Below are positions 37,201 to 45,593 of a DNA stretch of 64,000 nt, piece by piece; position 1 is the first letter of the stretch, and each line of letters starts with the position of its first letter. The DNA is from Nitrosopumilaceae archaeon (GTDB lineage Archaea > Thermoproteota > Nitrososphaeria > Nitrososphaerales > Nitrosopumilaceae), in contig DASQHX010000010.1 in assembly GCA_035631875.1 (NCBI GenBank), positions 154,708-218,707 on the forward strand, read 5' to 3'. The position numbers and the translations under genes are program-made. The notes under the pieces were generated by a model, which was given only the letters and a program-made list of their open reading frames with translations, had not been told where the DNA came from and did no database searches.

Positions 37201-37750
37201 CTAATTGTTTTAACGCTTCAGTCTTTTTTTCATCAAAATATGCTAAACCAATAATATCCTCAATTATCTTACGTCGTTCTTCAGCATTAAATTCTGAAAT
37301 TCTGGTAATCGTTCCCTGTTGAACTATGTTCAATTTGTGAATACCTGCGTTTGCAACTTCCAATATGTCAAGAACATGATTTCGTTGCATCTTTTTTTGA
37401 TTAAGATAGTAAATATTCTCTCCTGCCTCGTCCATCTCTCTTGTTATAGTGACAGTGTTTGAATCAACTGGGATCTTCCTGTCAGTATTATCAAAGTGAC
37501 AACTCACACGTGCTATTTTTGCACCATGACGACTTCCATCAACATCATGAAGTAACGAACGTAATTTGTCAACTCTCATTATCTTTGGAGCATTCTCACC
37601 TAGTGCAAAGGATATAGCGTCCAGTATGTTGCTCTTGCCAGAGCCGTTAGCCCCAGAAATTGCCACAAGGCCAGGTTCAAGGTTAATTATCGTATTCTTA
37701 TAGCCAAATGATTTGAAGCCAAAGATCTCTAGCTTACGAATATGTACCAA
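34226..37750 (-). CDS. smc: Chromosome segregation protein SMC
   Basis: A 1174-residue SMC ATPase that loops and compacts DNA. The N-terminal head has Walker A SGANGSGKSN near residue 35. Coiled coils run on either side of a hinge at about residues 500-680 (FERPILAVGSDWLKALVVND). The C-terminal head has the signature TSISGGEKTLAA near residue 1080 and Walker B YLLDEVDAHLD near 1105. The start is TTG 37750; no in-frame ATG precedes the conserved first strand (VHIRKLEIFGFKSF). No ScpA/ScpB gene is adjacent. Confidence 0.96.
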   Translation of the reverse strand: MVHIRKLEIFGFKSFGYKNTIINLEPGLVAISGANGSGKSNILDAISFALGENAPKIMRVDKLRSLLHDVDGSRHGAKIARVSCHFDNTDRKIPVDSNTVTITREMDEAGENIYYLNQKKMQRNHVLDILEVANAGIHKLNIVQQGTITRISEFNAEERRKIIEDIIGLAYFDEKKTEALKQLDEADRRLEIALARMDEIKKRIDELEEERNHQLRYDLLERELKRFHAIQASNKLKDIESQKISKERNLNAIQSETKKLDEQRSQLKDEIKKLEEEKQKFMEEVNAYNVAKAAIDSELSTAMHQSEAANSKIVTNTRRLGQIDLRLPEIESELSTLHEKRSQLEVQIQQLKESINSINDTKKTANTDLSSVDSEISHVLKQQSQAATNKLKVDERIKNIKNSLHDAKLSLSKTEQERNDVVNKIQQNSTTIKSLLVQKENLLNLEQKLKIIRAGHEATIKELKSRLANMSERKAKIEKDVEDTTLILEKASKATAQYEAKIRVVKEVMHEDYSIAKLKEDSKRLGIQGLVYEMLSWDKQFERPILAVGSDWLKALVVNDFPTLLGLAEFAQEKKLPKIRIIPLDAIPNSKISLPQEQGIVGVLSDYIQCDEKLVALKNFIFGNIILVNSDESAYVLSKKGFRAVTVDGQFFEADANAIVVDIHSKISNLTKIILLSTSVDGLVQSLDLLKKFIQDKKTQLKKIERITKSLDNRYNASDTGLANVDLSFTDAKAKLKSISSSEEHLTSRISQLKRHEENLKTNAAKLESYIASLEERVLMTQENYAEEEQAQIASTLTALNEKKSTLLGTLNSISAQFREQTSQITILTNEETGFKSNTRLLSQEQSTLNHEKYDLEVESRSLVKEKEKVDLVLVSLREKEQQLISTAGTSVSALKEYDAKLKDLYDGEKAVTKEINNFERQSDSLSRDIGDLTENEVKIRDTLSSFGYHEILETFDVDQIFAALESERKALSGSLNTKAPETYLEISDGYRSMSTRKNELEEERNSIVKFIEEVDKNKRQTFLESYDKVDKDIREVFNKMTGGNAWLEIQNEDDIFASGLSFLVQFPNKQKRESTSISGGEKTLAAITFLLALQTLKPSPFYLLDEVDAHLDALNTERLSKILEERAKGSQMIMVSLKDSTVQKASLIYGVFSKNAASQVVSHKISNTQQVAN

Positions 37751-37887
37751 TGTTCTCGGTGCTCAGATATGTGAAATAACAGAATATTGACAAGTTTCCT
37801 TGACTATGCTAACAACTATTATCGCATGAAAAAATATTGGTTTATGCAGTAAAAAATTTCGTTTTCAATGATATAAGAATTTTCTAG

Positions 37888-38955
37888 TTATCTGTCTCGC
37901 TTTCCTTCAACAAACTCTCTAAATGCAGTTTTTGCCTCTGTGTATGGCATCTGTATTGGAGGATGTTTAAAGCAATAAGATGAGATGCTAGTCATAGGAC
38001 CTGTAAGTTTTCGATCAAGAGCAATTTTTAGTCCCCTAATCGCATCAATCATTATGCCAGCGCTGTTGTATGCATCGATGACTTTGAGTTTCAAATCAAG
38101 TTTGATTGGAATTTTTCCAAAATACTTTCCTTCTATATTTATGTAACAAATTTTTTCATTATCAATAAAATCAACATAATCACTAGGACCTATTCTCATC
38201 GGAATATCGTAATCAGCCATCGCTTTTACAGCGCTTGTTTTGCTTATTCTCTTATCTTCAAGTCTTTCCTCATCAAGCATATTGTAAAAATCCATGTCTC
38301 CTCCAATGTTAAGCTGATACGTTCCATCAATTAGCACTCCTCTATCTACGAAAAGTTTTACTAGTGTCTTATGAACTACTGTAGCCCCTAGTTGGCTCAT
38401 AACGTCATCACCTGCCAATGGTAGTTTTTTTTCTGCAAATGCTTGCTGCCATTTTGGTTCAGATGCAATAAACACTGGAATTGCGTTTAGAAAACCAATT
38501 CCAGATTCTAGTGCCTGAGTAGCATAATATCTTACAGCTTGTGTGCTTCCCACAGGCAAATAATTGACAAGCATTTCAGCCCCTGTATCACGCAAGACTT
38601 TTTTGACATCAACGTCTGGCTCTTTTGAGACTGTAACAATCTGGCTTAGGTGTCGCCCAATTCCATCCATTGTAGGACCTTTCTGTACTGGAATATTCAT
38701 ACGGGGAACTTCAGCCACTGAAATGGTGTTGTTTGGTCTAGCATAGATTGCTTCAGATACATCCTTTCCTACTTTGGTGTCAGCAACATCAAACGCTGCA
38801 ACAACTTCAATATCACCAGGCTCATAACCTGCAATATCATATGCAGTAAGACCTATGGTATCTTGAGGATTTTTAGAATAATAATGTGCGCCTTGTATTA
38901 GAGCAGAGGCACAATTTCCAACACCTGCAATTGCTATACGAATCTTTTTCCCCAA
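37888..38955 (-). CDS. ino1: Inositol-1-phosphate synthase
   Basis: Converts glucose 6-phosphate to inositol 1-phosphate with NAD as cofactor. 355 residues, the compact prokaryotic/archaeal size. The Rossmann loop IAGVGNCASALIQG is at the N-terminus; NYLPVGSTQA, AGDDVMSQLGATVVHK and LNIGGDMDFYNML are family blocks. The product feeds inositol phospholipids, fitting the CDP-alcohol transferase at 13461-14036. Divergent from the deoxyhypusine synthase gene. Confidence 0.93.
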   Translation of the reverse strand: MGKKIRIAIAGVGNCASALIQGAHYYSKNPQDTIGLTAYDIAGYEPGDIEVVAAFDVADTKVGKDVSEAIYARPNNTISVAEVPRMNIPVQKGPTMDGIGRHLSQIVTVSKEPDVDVKKVLRDTGAEMLVNYLPVGSTQAVRYYATQALESGIGFLNAIPVFIASEPKWQQAFAEKKLPLAGDDVMSQLGATVVHKTLVKLFVDRGVLIDGTYQLNIGGDMDFYNMLDEERLEDKRISKTSAVKAMADYDIPMRIGPSDYVDFIDNEKICYINIEGKYFGKIPIKLDLKLKVIDAYNSAGIMIDAIRGLKIALDRKLTGPMTSISSYCFKHPPIQMPYTEAKTAFREFVEGKRDR

Positions 38956-39062
38956 ATTGTCTCGTATCTACGCAAATTATTCTATCATATTAATTACTTG
39001 TGTTTATTATGTAATGATTCTACGTGCAGAAGATTTTATAACCCAATTCTGATTCGACAGTT

Positions 39063-40001
39063 GTGATAAAACCAGGTAGACCAGTCAAGGACATTTCAAT
39101 AAAAAAAGATGCCACTGTACAAAATATTTTTGATGAAATGTCAAAGTCAGGAGGATTTGAATCAAGAAATTTAGTAGAGGGATTGAATATTTTGTGTGCA
39201 ATGATTTCAGATAAAAAATGTCTGAAGTTTCTCTCGTTTGTTGCAGCTATAACATCAACTGGCCTTCGTGGAATAATTACAGATATGATAAAAAATAAAA
39301 TGTTTGATGTAGTGATTACTACATGCGGTGCTTTAGATCATGATATTGCCAGATATTTTTCAAATTATTTAGAAGGTTCATTTACACTTGATGACAATGA
39401 ACTTGCAGATCAACACATTCACAGATTAGGAAATGTGCTAGTTCCAATGGAAAGCTATGGTCCAATAATTGAGGAAAAGATGCAGGCGTTTTTAGAAAAA
39501 GCATACAAAGATGGTAAGAAGGAAATGTCTACATCAGACATAACAAAAATGATAGGAGAAAATCTAGGAGAGGGATCATTCTTGTATTGGGCATACAAAA
39601 ATAACATACCAGTAGTAGTTCCTGGAATAATTGATGGTGCAGTAGGCAGTCAAATTTGGCTTTTTACTCAAAAACACAGTGACTTTAAGCTTAATGTAGC
39701 TGCAGATGGAGATTTTTTGTCTGGACTAATTTTCAAGGCAGAAAAATCTGGCGCGTTTATGATTGGAGGAGGCATATCAAAGCATCATACCTTGTGGTGG
39801 AACCAATACAGAGACGGTTTAGATTATGCAGTCTACATTACGACTGCACATGAATTTGACGGAAGCTCAAGTGGTGCACTAGTAAGAGAAGCAATATCGT
39901 GGGGCAAAGTCACACAAAAAGCAATGCAGACTACAATTAATGCAGAAGCTACAACCATATTGCCATTTCTTTATTCTGCATTACTTTCAAAGCTCAAATA
40001 G
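39063..40001 (+). CDS. dys: Deoxyhypusine synthase
   Basis: Transfers the aminobutyl group of spermidine to a lysine of aIF5A. 312 residues with the catalytic Lys in IGGGISKHHTLWWNQ, the NAD-binding region VVITTCGALDHDIARY, and the C-terminal YITTAHEFDGSSSGA. Leaderless GTG start at 39063. Its 3' end overlaps the convergent GNAT gene by 8 nt. It needs polyamine, which connects it to the arginine decarboxylase at 19641-20192. Confidence 0.94.
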   Translation: MIKPGRPVKDISIKKDATVQNIFDEMSKSGGFESRNLVEGLNILCAMISDKKCLKFLSFVAAITSTGLRGIITDMIKNKMFDVVITTCGALDHDIARYFSNYLEGSFTLDDNELADQHIHRLGNVLVPMESYGPIIEEKMQAFLEKAYKDGKKEMSTSDITKMIGENLGEGSFLYWAYKNNIPVVVPGIIDGAVGSQIWLFTQKHSDFKLNVAADGDFLSGLIFKAEKSGAFMIGGGISKHHTLWWNQYRDGLDYAVYITTAHEFDGSSSGALVREAISWGKVTQKAMQTTINAEATTILPFLYSALLSKLK

Positions 40002-40701
40002 TGTAGATTTTTTTTTCGTATACTTTCTCAAAACCTAATTTAGAATAAAACCCTAAAAGTTCATCTTTTTGATATGTTTCAAGCATAAGAAAATCCAAGT
40101 TTTTTATTTTTACTTTATTTAATGCATGATTAATTAATAATTTAGCAAGGCCTTTTTTTCTTTTTTCAGGCAAAGTTCCCAAACAATACAATCCCAAGAT
40201 GGAGTTTTTTTCATATAACGCCACACATGATGCATTATGTTCCGCATCTACTAGATATTCTACCTGTGAGAAAGAATCTTTTACAATGTTATTTACTTCA
40301 TCAATCCATTCATAACAGTCATAAGATTTACAAAAAACCTCAGACCATAGAAGTGAGTCTTTTTTTTCTATGTGATGTACGTGAGAAGTTTCGTTCCCTA
40401 AAATAATTCGTTTTTTTAAAACATGCTGTGTATCATAAAATTTAAAATTCTTGCTTAGAAGAAATTCTTCAAGACTAGGATTATTTAACGCATAAATAAA
40501 GGCGCGCATATGGTTTTTTTGAAAAATACTGATTGTTTCATCAATCATTTTTTCACTCAAACAGGTTATGTTTGTAAGCTTGTCAAAGAATAAATCACCA
40601 GGAAGATTTGCATTCATAAACAATGTGCCACACTCTAGTTGGGTTGTTTTACTCCAGATTGCCGTAAATCCAAGATCATTTGACTCTATTTTATCAATCA
40701 T
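39994..40701 (-). CDS. GNAT-family N-acetyltransferase
   Basis: 235 residues. The C-terminal ~110 residues are a GNAT domain with the acetyl-CoA loop LGTLPEKRKKGLAKLLINHA, then LETYQKDELLGFYSKLGFEKV. The N-terminal half is unassigned, possibly a degenerate second GNAT-like lobe (GTLFMNANLPGDLFFDKL). It overlaps the upstream CysRS-like gene by 4 nt, so the two are translationally coupled and probably act in one pathway. Substrate unknown. Confidence 0.85.
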   Translation of the reverse strand: MIDKIESNDLGFTAIWSKTTQLECGTLFMNANLPGDLFFDKLTNITCLSEKMIDETISIFQKNHMRAFIYALNNPSLEEFLLSKNFKFYDTQHVLKKRIILGNETSHVHHIEKKDSLLWSEVFCKSYDCYEWIDEVNNIVKDSFSQVEYLVDAEHNASCVALYEKNSILGLYCLGTLPEKRKKGLAKLLINHALNKVKIKNLDFLMLETYQKDELLGFYSKLGFEKVYEKKIYTI

Positions 40702-41858
40702 ACAGACAAACCCAACACACCTGTGATTTTTTCGAAATCTTGTAGATTTATGCTCTCATCTTGCAAAACTAGCGTACAGATTTTATCTACTATACCAAGT
40801 GCACGTGTAGAATCAAAATCATCTTCAAAAGAAACAAAAAATTCATTTATTAAATCAGAAATAACTTGTGAAGTACTGTCAGAAGTTTTGTTTTTAGTGT
40901 TGTAAATTTTTTCAAGTAATGGTTTTTTGTTGCAGAGATCGTTTTCATTGTAATTGATCTCATCCCTATAATGTGTGGAAAAAATGTAGATACGCAATAA
41001 ATTCTGGCCGTATTTCTCAACTAGTTCACGAGAAAGAACCATATTCCCAAGTGACTTTGACATCTTTTCACCGTTGGATAACACAAGACCAACATGCATC
41101 CAGAGTTTTACCGGATTTTCCATACCAGTCAGTGCTTTGTATTGTGCAAAATGTGCCTCGTGATGAGGATATGCAAGTTCTTTGGCACCTCCATGTATAT
41201 CATAGTGCGTGCCAAAATTTTCAAAGGCAACAGTAGTGTCTTGGATGTGCCACCATGGAACTCCATCTCCAAAATCTCCTGTCCATGAGAATCCAAAATC
41301 TTCTGAGCAATTCCAAAGTAGTATATCCTCTTGGTTTTTTTTATTTGGCCCAATATCCATCCTATGTAAGTTTAGTTGTTGTCTTGATTGTTTGGAAATT
41401 ATTCCATAATCGGATATGGTTTTTGTGTCAAAATAGATATTTCCGTTTGCAGAATATGCATTCTTGTTTTTCATAAAAAATGAAATATGTTTGGTTATGT
41501 TTTCTACATAATCTGAAACATGTGCAAGTCTCGTAATGGTAACTATGTTTAGCAACTTTAGGTCTTTTACAAATTGGTCAGAATAAAATCGTGTTAAAGT
41601 CCTATAATCTGCAGATTGAGATATGGCTTTGTTAAAGACGCTTTGATTTATGTCAGTCATGTTTACAAGAACGTCTGTCTTGAAACCTTTTGCTTGTAGG
41701 TATCTACAAAGTAAGTCATATGTAAGAAAGATTCGCGCATGTCCTAGATGAGTATAATCATAAAGTGTAGGACCACAAATGAATATTTTTACATCGGGTT
41801 TATCAAATGGCTCAAAATCTTCTTTCTCTAAAGAAAAGGAATTGAATAACTTGAGCAT
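40698..41858 (-). CDS. Divergent cysteinyl-tRNA synthetase-like protein lacking two zinc ligands and the C-terminal domain
   Basis: Class I synthetase fold with HLGHA near residue 37 and KMSKS at 265-269, clearly CysRS-related (FICGPTLYDYTHLGHARIF). Against E. coli CysRS, Cys28 and Thr68 are kept. The zinc ligand Cys209 (in WHIECS) is Asp207 (WWHIQDT), and Glu238 is His236 (PHHEAH). The chain stops at 386 residues, just after VLGL, so the last ~60 residues that recognise the anticodon are absent. It may be a lineage-specific CysRS or an amino-acid:amine ligase as MshC is. Operon with a RAM-domain gene 8 nt upstream and a GNAT gene downstream. Confidence 0.8.
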   Translation of the reverse strand: MLKLFNSFSLEKEDFEPFDKPDVKIFICGPTLYDYTHLGHARIFLTYDLLCRYLQAKGFKTDVLVNMTDINQSVFNKAISQSADYRTLTRFYSDQFVKDLKLLNIVTITRLAHVSDYVENITKHISFFMKNKNAYSANGNIYFDTKTISDYGIISKQSRQQLNLHRMDIGPNKKNQEDILLWNCSEDFGFSWTGDFGDGVPWWHIQDTTVAFENFGTHYDIHGGAKELAYPHHEAHFAQYKALTGMENPVKLWMHVGLVLSNGEKMSKSLGNMVLSRELVEKYGQNLLRIYIFSTHYRDEINYNENDLCNKKPLLEKIYNTKNKTSDSTSQVISDLINEFFVSFEDDFDSTRALGIVDKICTLVLQDESINLQDFEKITGVLGLSV

Positions 41859-41866
41859 TTTTGGAC

Positions 41867-42112
41867 CTATCGTCCACCTTGTGTAAGAATTGGAGTCAAG
41901 GTTACAGTGGAACGAATTTTTGTTATTCTTCGAATCTTGTGAGTTATGATATTTTCCAAAGTTGCACCTGAATCACCTTGTAGCTTGACAAATATGTCGT
42001 AAACGCCATATGTGCCTCGTACTTCTTTTACTTCTGGAATTTTCATTAACTCATTTATGATATCTACTTCTGAACCAAGATCACAGTTTAGGAGTATGTA
42101 TAATGTTTCCAC
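41867..42112 (-). CDS. Stand-alone Lrp/AsnC ligand-binding (RAM) domain
   Basis: An 81-residue protein equal to the effector-binding half of Lrp/AsnC regulators, with no HTH. The ferredoxin-like pattern is visible (LYILLNCDLG, VKEVRGTYGVYDIFVKL, LENIITHKIRRI). GTG start at 42112, with a TATA-like box about 26 nt upstream. Such domains bind amino acids and oligomerise. It is the first gene of an operon with the CysRS-like enzyme and a GNAT. A second RAM protein lies at 63238-63570. Confidence 0.88.
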   Translation of the reverse strand: METLYILLNCDLGSEVDIINELMKIPEVKEVRGTYGVYDIFVKLQGDSGATLENIITHKIRRITKIRSTVTLTPILTQGGR

Positions 42113-42223
42113 GAAAAAGGGTATATTTTAACCAAATAAAAGCATTATAAAACTATATTTTTAACAGATTCATTTCTGTTTGTCTCCTTTCCAAATTTTT
42201 ATTTTAAGAATTATCTCCTGTAG

Positions 42224-43096
42224 CTAAAAATGCTTAAAGTTTGTTGTCATCTTTTGTCTGATACCCATATAGACTGCTGCTACTGCAACAAAGATGATTA
42301 CCAAGTTAAATGAAAATGGAAAGTCGGGAATTGATGGTGGTGTTGTACTCCCAATTGATGTCAAGCCGTTTACTGAATTAAAGCTAGTTGGTCCAACATC
42401 TGTTATAGTTTTTGCTATTGGATCGATTCGATAAAGTTCACCGCCAGGAGCTCCATTTACACCAGAGCCTGCATAGAGTTTACCATCAGGACCAAAAGAA
42501 AGACTGCCAAGTTTAGGAATATTTGTGTTAAAGACAAGGGTTGCGTGACCAGTTCCAAGATTAATTGTGTACAAATTTGATGGGCTTGATGGACTACCAG
42601 AAACTCCGTACATAATATTGTTGACAGTATCATATGCAAGTCCTGTTATTGGTCCCACGCCAGTAAGACCAATGTTGGTATGTGTACCAGCTACCGGATC
42701 AAGTGTAGCAAATGTAGATGGTCCAGTTGAAGCTAGTTCATAGGTGCCATAAAGGGTACTTCCAACATACCTTAGACCAGTGAAGGATGCTCCATCAAAC
42801 ACAGGTGGTCCAATAGGATTGCCGTTGGAGGGATCAAATTGTTGAATTAGAAAAGCCAGAGGCGGTTGTTGGTTAAAACATTGAGAACCATCAGATTTAC
42901 ACGTTATCTCTGTACTTCCCCCTGGAATTGTCCCAATTAAAGTTCCAGCTCCAGTTGATACATTGATTGCAAACAGGTTTCCTGAAATATCTGCTCCATA
43001 AAGTATACCAGTGGTGGCATGTGCGCTCTGAGTAGGAGTTAATGTGAAAAATATTATTGCAAGTACAAGTCCAAAGAATATCTTAGCGTACTTCAA
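42224..43096 (-). CDS. Secreted beta-propeller-like surface protein with PDFPF-type C-terminus
   Basis: 290 residues: signal peptide (YAKIFFGLVLAIIFFTL, cleavage near HAT), then at least four repeats of a propeller-like unit (LYGADISGNLFAINVSTG, MYGVSG...LYTINLGTG, LYAGSG...LYRIDP). At the end comes IPDFPFSFNLVIIFVAV plus a basic tail. That tripartite tail (short PxFP motif, transmembrane helix, Arg/Lys) looks like an archaeosortase sorting signal. Probably displayed at the cell surface. Confidence 0.75.
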   Translation of the reverse strand: MKYAKIFFGLVLAIIFFTLTPTQSAHATTGILYGADISGNLFAINVSTGAGTLIGTIPGGSTEITCKSDGSQCFNQQPPLAFLIQQFDPSNGNPIGPPVFDGASFTGLRYVGSTLYGTYELASTGPSTFATLDPVAGTHTNIGLTGVGPITGLAYDTVNNIMYGVSGSPSSPSNLYTINLGTGHATLVFNTNIPKLGSLSFGPDGKLYAGSGVNGAPGGELYRIDPIAKTITDVGPTSFNSVNGLTSIGSTTPPSIPDFPFSFNLVIIFVAVAAVYMGIRQKMTTNFKHF

Positions 43097-43284
43097 GTTA
43101 GTATCCTCTCATATGATGGATTATAATTCATTGAACCCAAACCCGATCAAATAGATATTTTGTTATACATAAACATGATCTTACCAAAAATGGAAAGATG
43201 TTAATTTTTTATTTTTTAAAATAAAGTTTCAAGATTGTTATCATCAAATAAAAATTAAAATACAAGAGTTGCTCTGACAAACCC

Positions 43285-43887
43285 ATGAAGAAAATAACTT
43301 CTATTCTTATAATATCTGCAATTGCACTTGTCTTTCTAATTCCTCCACCAAACCAGGCCTTTGCCTGTGGTTCCACACCTTTTGTTGGCGAGATGTGTTT
43401 TGTGGGCTTTAACTTTGCACCACAAGGATATGCGTTTTGTAATGGACAATTGCTAGCCATATCTCAAAACACTGCACTATTTTCCCTCTTAGGAACGACT
43501 TATGGAGGAAATGGAATAACAACATTTGCACTTCCCGATATGCAAGGACGAGTCCCAGTAGGTTTCGGCCAAGGTAATGGACTGTCACCTATAAACTTGG
43601 GACAGACGGGAGGAGAAGAAACGCACACACTTACAGTGTCTCAACTGCCTGCACACAGTCCTACATTGTATGCTTCTACTGCACAAGCAAATACAAATGA
43701 TCCTACAGGACATGTTCTTGCAAGAGCATGGCCCCAGATGTACAGCACCCTGACAAACAATATGGTTCCAATGAATGCTGCCTCAAGTGGCATTATTGGA
43801 GGAAATCAACCCTTCAACGTAAGAGACCCATACCTTGGAGTAAATTGCATCATTGCCTTGAATGGAATATTCCCATCTAGAAATTAA
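43285..43887 (+). CDS. Secreted phage tail-collar domain protein
   Basis: 200 residues with a Sec signal peptide (KKITSILIISAIALVFLI, cleavage near AFA). The mature part is a tail collar / microcystin-dependent-protein domain: FVGEMCFVGFNFAPQGYAFCNGQ, then LFSLLGTTYGGNGITTFALPDMQGR and GQTGGEETHTLT. These domains cap tail fibres in phages; stand-alone copies occur in cellular genomes with unclear roles. No phage genes surround it. Cys residues may form disulfides outside the cell. Confidence 0.85.
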   Translation: MKKITSILIISAIALVFLIPPPNQAFACGSTPFVGEMCFVGFNFAPQGYAFCNGQLLAISQNTALFSLLGTTYGGNGITTFALPDMQGRVPVGFGQGNGLSPINLGQTGGEETHTLTVSQLPAHSPTLYASTAQANTNDPTGHVLARAWPQMYSTLTNNMVPMNAASSGIIGGNQPFNVRDPYLGVNCIIALNGIFPSRN

Positions 43888-43965
43888 CCATATTTTTTGC
43901 AAAGCTTCTGAATTAAAAATTACCATCTAACAGTATATTCAAGAAATCTTTTATTGAATAATGTC

Positions 43966-44874
43966 ATGTCATTTTATGTGCGTTCTTTTACTAGAAAAAA
44001 AATTCTTTTCTTGTCTTTGTTAATAATTTTTCTAGGTTCCATATCTAGACCCATGTCCGCAGAGGGATTAATTCACCAAGATTTGCATTATGGATACTCT
44101 ATTGAATTTCCAAATAATTGGTATTTTGATGATACCATTGTAAAATTTCCAGCAGATCCAGGAATTGATTCTGGCGGCTCAATTTTGGGTTCTTTTAGAG
44201 ACGGAGTTTATTTATGGAATCATTTCATTTCTGTAACTTTAATTTATAACGATACCATCTCAATAAATTACAAGGGACAACAATTCCTAGATAGATTAAC
44301 TGAGGAATTAAGAAATACCTGTAGTTCAGCAACCTTTGATGTGGAAGGATACCAATGCTCAAATTATCAAATTAAAAGTGCGAATAAAATTAATTTTGGC
44401 GGAAAAGAGGCATACCAGATAACTGAATCTTGGACAGAAATATATCCTAAAAAACCTCAAACTGAAAAGATAAGCATTGTAACAGACATTGTTGTTGGAA
44501 AAAACGTGTGGCAAATTGATTCGATTAATCTTGTTGACAGCTACAAGAAAGATTACAAGGCAATAAACGACACAATTAATTCATTCGAGTTTATTGATGC
44601 ACGTGGGGTTACTTTATCCAATCAAGGATTTTTCATCCCACATTGGATTAAAAATAATGCGAAATGGTTGTCAGATGGTTCCATAACTTATGATGATTTT
44701 GTAAAAGGAATCCAGTATCTCCTATCTCAAGGTATAATCCAGATTCCTCATAGCACAAACAACACATCATCACAACAGAATTCTCAATGGGTTAAGAATA
44801 CTGCAGGATTATGGGCAAATGGGCAGGTCTCAGATGATGAGTTTATGAAAGCAATACAATATCTGGTTAGCTAG
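43966..44874 (+). CDS. Secreted PsbP-like protein with two C-terminal WIKxNAxW repeats
   Basis: 302 residues from ATG 43966. The signal sequence is KKILFLSLLIIFLGS. The middle domain resembles PsbP-like proteins (YGYSIEFPNNWYFDD, FGGKEAYQITESW). Two C-terminal copies of a short repeat follow, IPHWIKNNAKWLSDGSITYD and SQWVKNTAGLWANGQVSDDE, each ending with a GIQYLL-like helix. This repeat is common at the ends of thaumarchaeal surface proteins. Function unknown. Confidence 0.8.
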   Translation: MSFYVRSFTRKKILFLSLLIIFLGSISRPMSAEGLIHQDLHYGYSIEFPNNWYFDDTIVKFPADPGIDSGGSILGSFRDGVYLWNHFISVTLIYNDTISINYKGQQFLDRLTEELRNTCSSATFDVEGYQCSNYQIKSANKINFGGKEAYQITESWTEIYPKKPQTEKISIVTDIVVGKNVWQIDSINLVDSYKKDYKAINDTINSFEFIDARGVTLSNQGFFIPHWIKNNAKWLSDGSITYDDFVKGIQYLLSQGIIQIPHSTNNTSSQQNSQWVKNTAGLWANGQVSDDEFMKAIQYLVS

Positions 44875-44887
44875 ATACATTATAATT

Positions 44888-45160
44888 TTACTTGGGAAAT
44901 TCTGTCGACGAACCAGGGAAATGCATCACTTGACTCAATTCATATGAGAGCTTCAAAAATCCTAATCCTTTTTTTGTCGTTTTATAAAGTTGTGTTTCCT
45001 CTTCAAATATCAACAGAGTATGTTCTTGCAAATATTTCAGATAACCTACCATTTGAGCATAAGAGAGAAATGCATCGTACATTATTTTCGTTTTTGTTAT
45101 TCCTTGTTTTGCAGATTCTAAAATACTTGCGATAATTTCGTATCTATTACGATACTTCAT
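44888..45160 (-). CDS. Winged-helix transcriptional regulator
   Basis: A 90-residue winged HTH of the small ArsR-like archaeal type. YEIIASILESAKQGITKTKIMYDAFLSYAQ is the helix-turn-helix. LKYLQEHTLLIFEEE..LYKTTKKGLGFL forms the recognition helix and wing. No ligand domain or metal-binding Cys. Target genes are not evident. It points away from the neighbouring zinc-ribbon gene in the same orientation. Confidence 0.82.
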   Translation of the reverse strand: MKYRNRYEIIASILESAKQGITKTKIMYDAFLSYAQMVGYLKYLQEHTLLIFEEETQLYKTTKKGLGFLKLSYELSQVMHFPGSSTEFPK

Positions 45161-45263
45161 TATTCATATTAGACCATTTTATAATAAAAACAGTTTGGAA
45201 CACTGTTCTATGGTTCTGTAAAGTTTGAGCGTGTTTTTTAATCTGTAAAAATTTGTCTGGTGA

Positions 45264-45443
45264 TTAATTGTATTTGAGAAAGCCCTTGTTGGTACACTTG
45301 AGATCTTCCATATACTTTGATATGTCATTTATCGTAAGATAATCTATCTGAACATACTTACTACCACATTCTCGGCAGATTATAAATAATGCATCTTTAT
45401 TTTTAGTCATGCACTCTGGGCAAACCAGCCATTTTTCTACCAC
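45264..45443 (-). CDS. Small zinc-ribbon protein
   Basis: About 59 residues with VCPECMTKNKDALFIICREC, two CxxC knuckles forming a complete zinc ribbon, then a short helical tail. The frame opens at TTG 45461. The TATA-like AATATTTAT at 45467-45475 points to the GTG at 45443 as a leaderless start. Similar short ribbons occur at 60683-60811 and 13000-13128. Confidence 0.68.
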   Translation of the reverse strand: MVEKWLVCPECMTKNKDALFIICRECGSKYVQIDYLTINDISKYMEDLKCTNKGFLKYN

Positions 45444-45559
45444 ATACCGCACAATAGACAAGTATCATAAATATTATCTAGGCAAAATAATCTGACTAGA
45501 AATTGAACTGTTATCTATAAACTATTGATAATAATTGGCAGAAATTTATCATTACATTA

Positions 45560-45593
45560 AGGAGTTATTTGTACTCATTGTCAATAAACTCCT
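45560..45593. other. Stem-loop in a 230-nt intergenic region
   Basis: AGGAGTT (45560-45566) pairs with AACTCCT (45587-45593) across a 20-nt loop, and the stem can extend by a few A-T pairs with a bulge. It lies between divergent genes, about 100 nt before the PAC2 gene. The rest of 45444-45690 contains no ORF I can support. Possible small RNA or protein-binding site. Confidence 0.3.

Noticed and set aside
34545..37322. Several plus-strand ORFs of 60-109 residues
   Set aside because: Shadows of the smc coiled-coil coding sequence on the other strand; Ser/Phe-rich low-complexity translations typical of antisense to Glu/Lys-rich coils.
40973..41476. Cluster of overlapping plus- and minus-strand ORFs inside the CysRS-like gene
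   Set aside because: All are out of frame with a continuous class I synthetase reading frame with intact HLGHA and KMSKS motifs; no independent motif.
43209..43460. 83-residue minus-strand ORF overlapping the tail-collar gene
   Set aside because: Antisense to the signal peptide and first conserved block of the tail-collar domain; no motif of its own.
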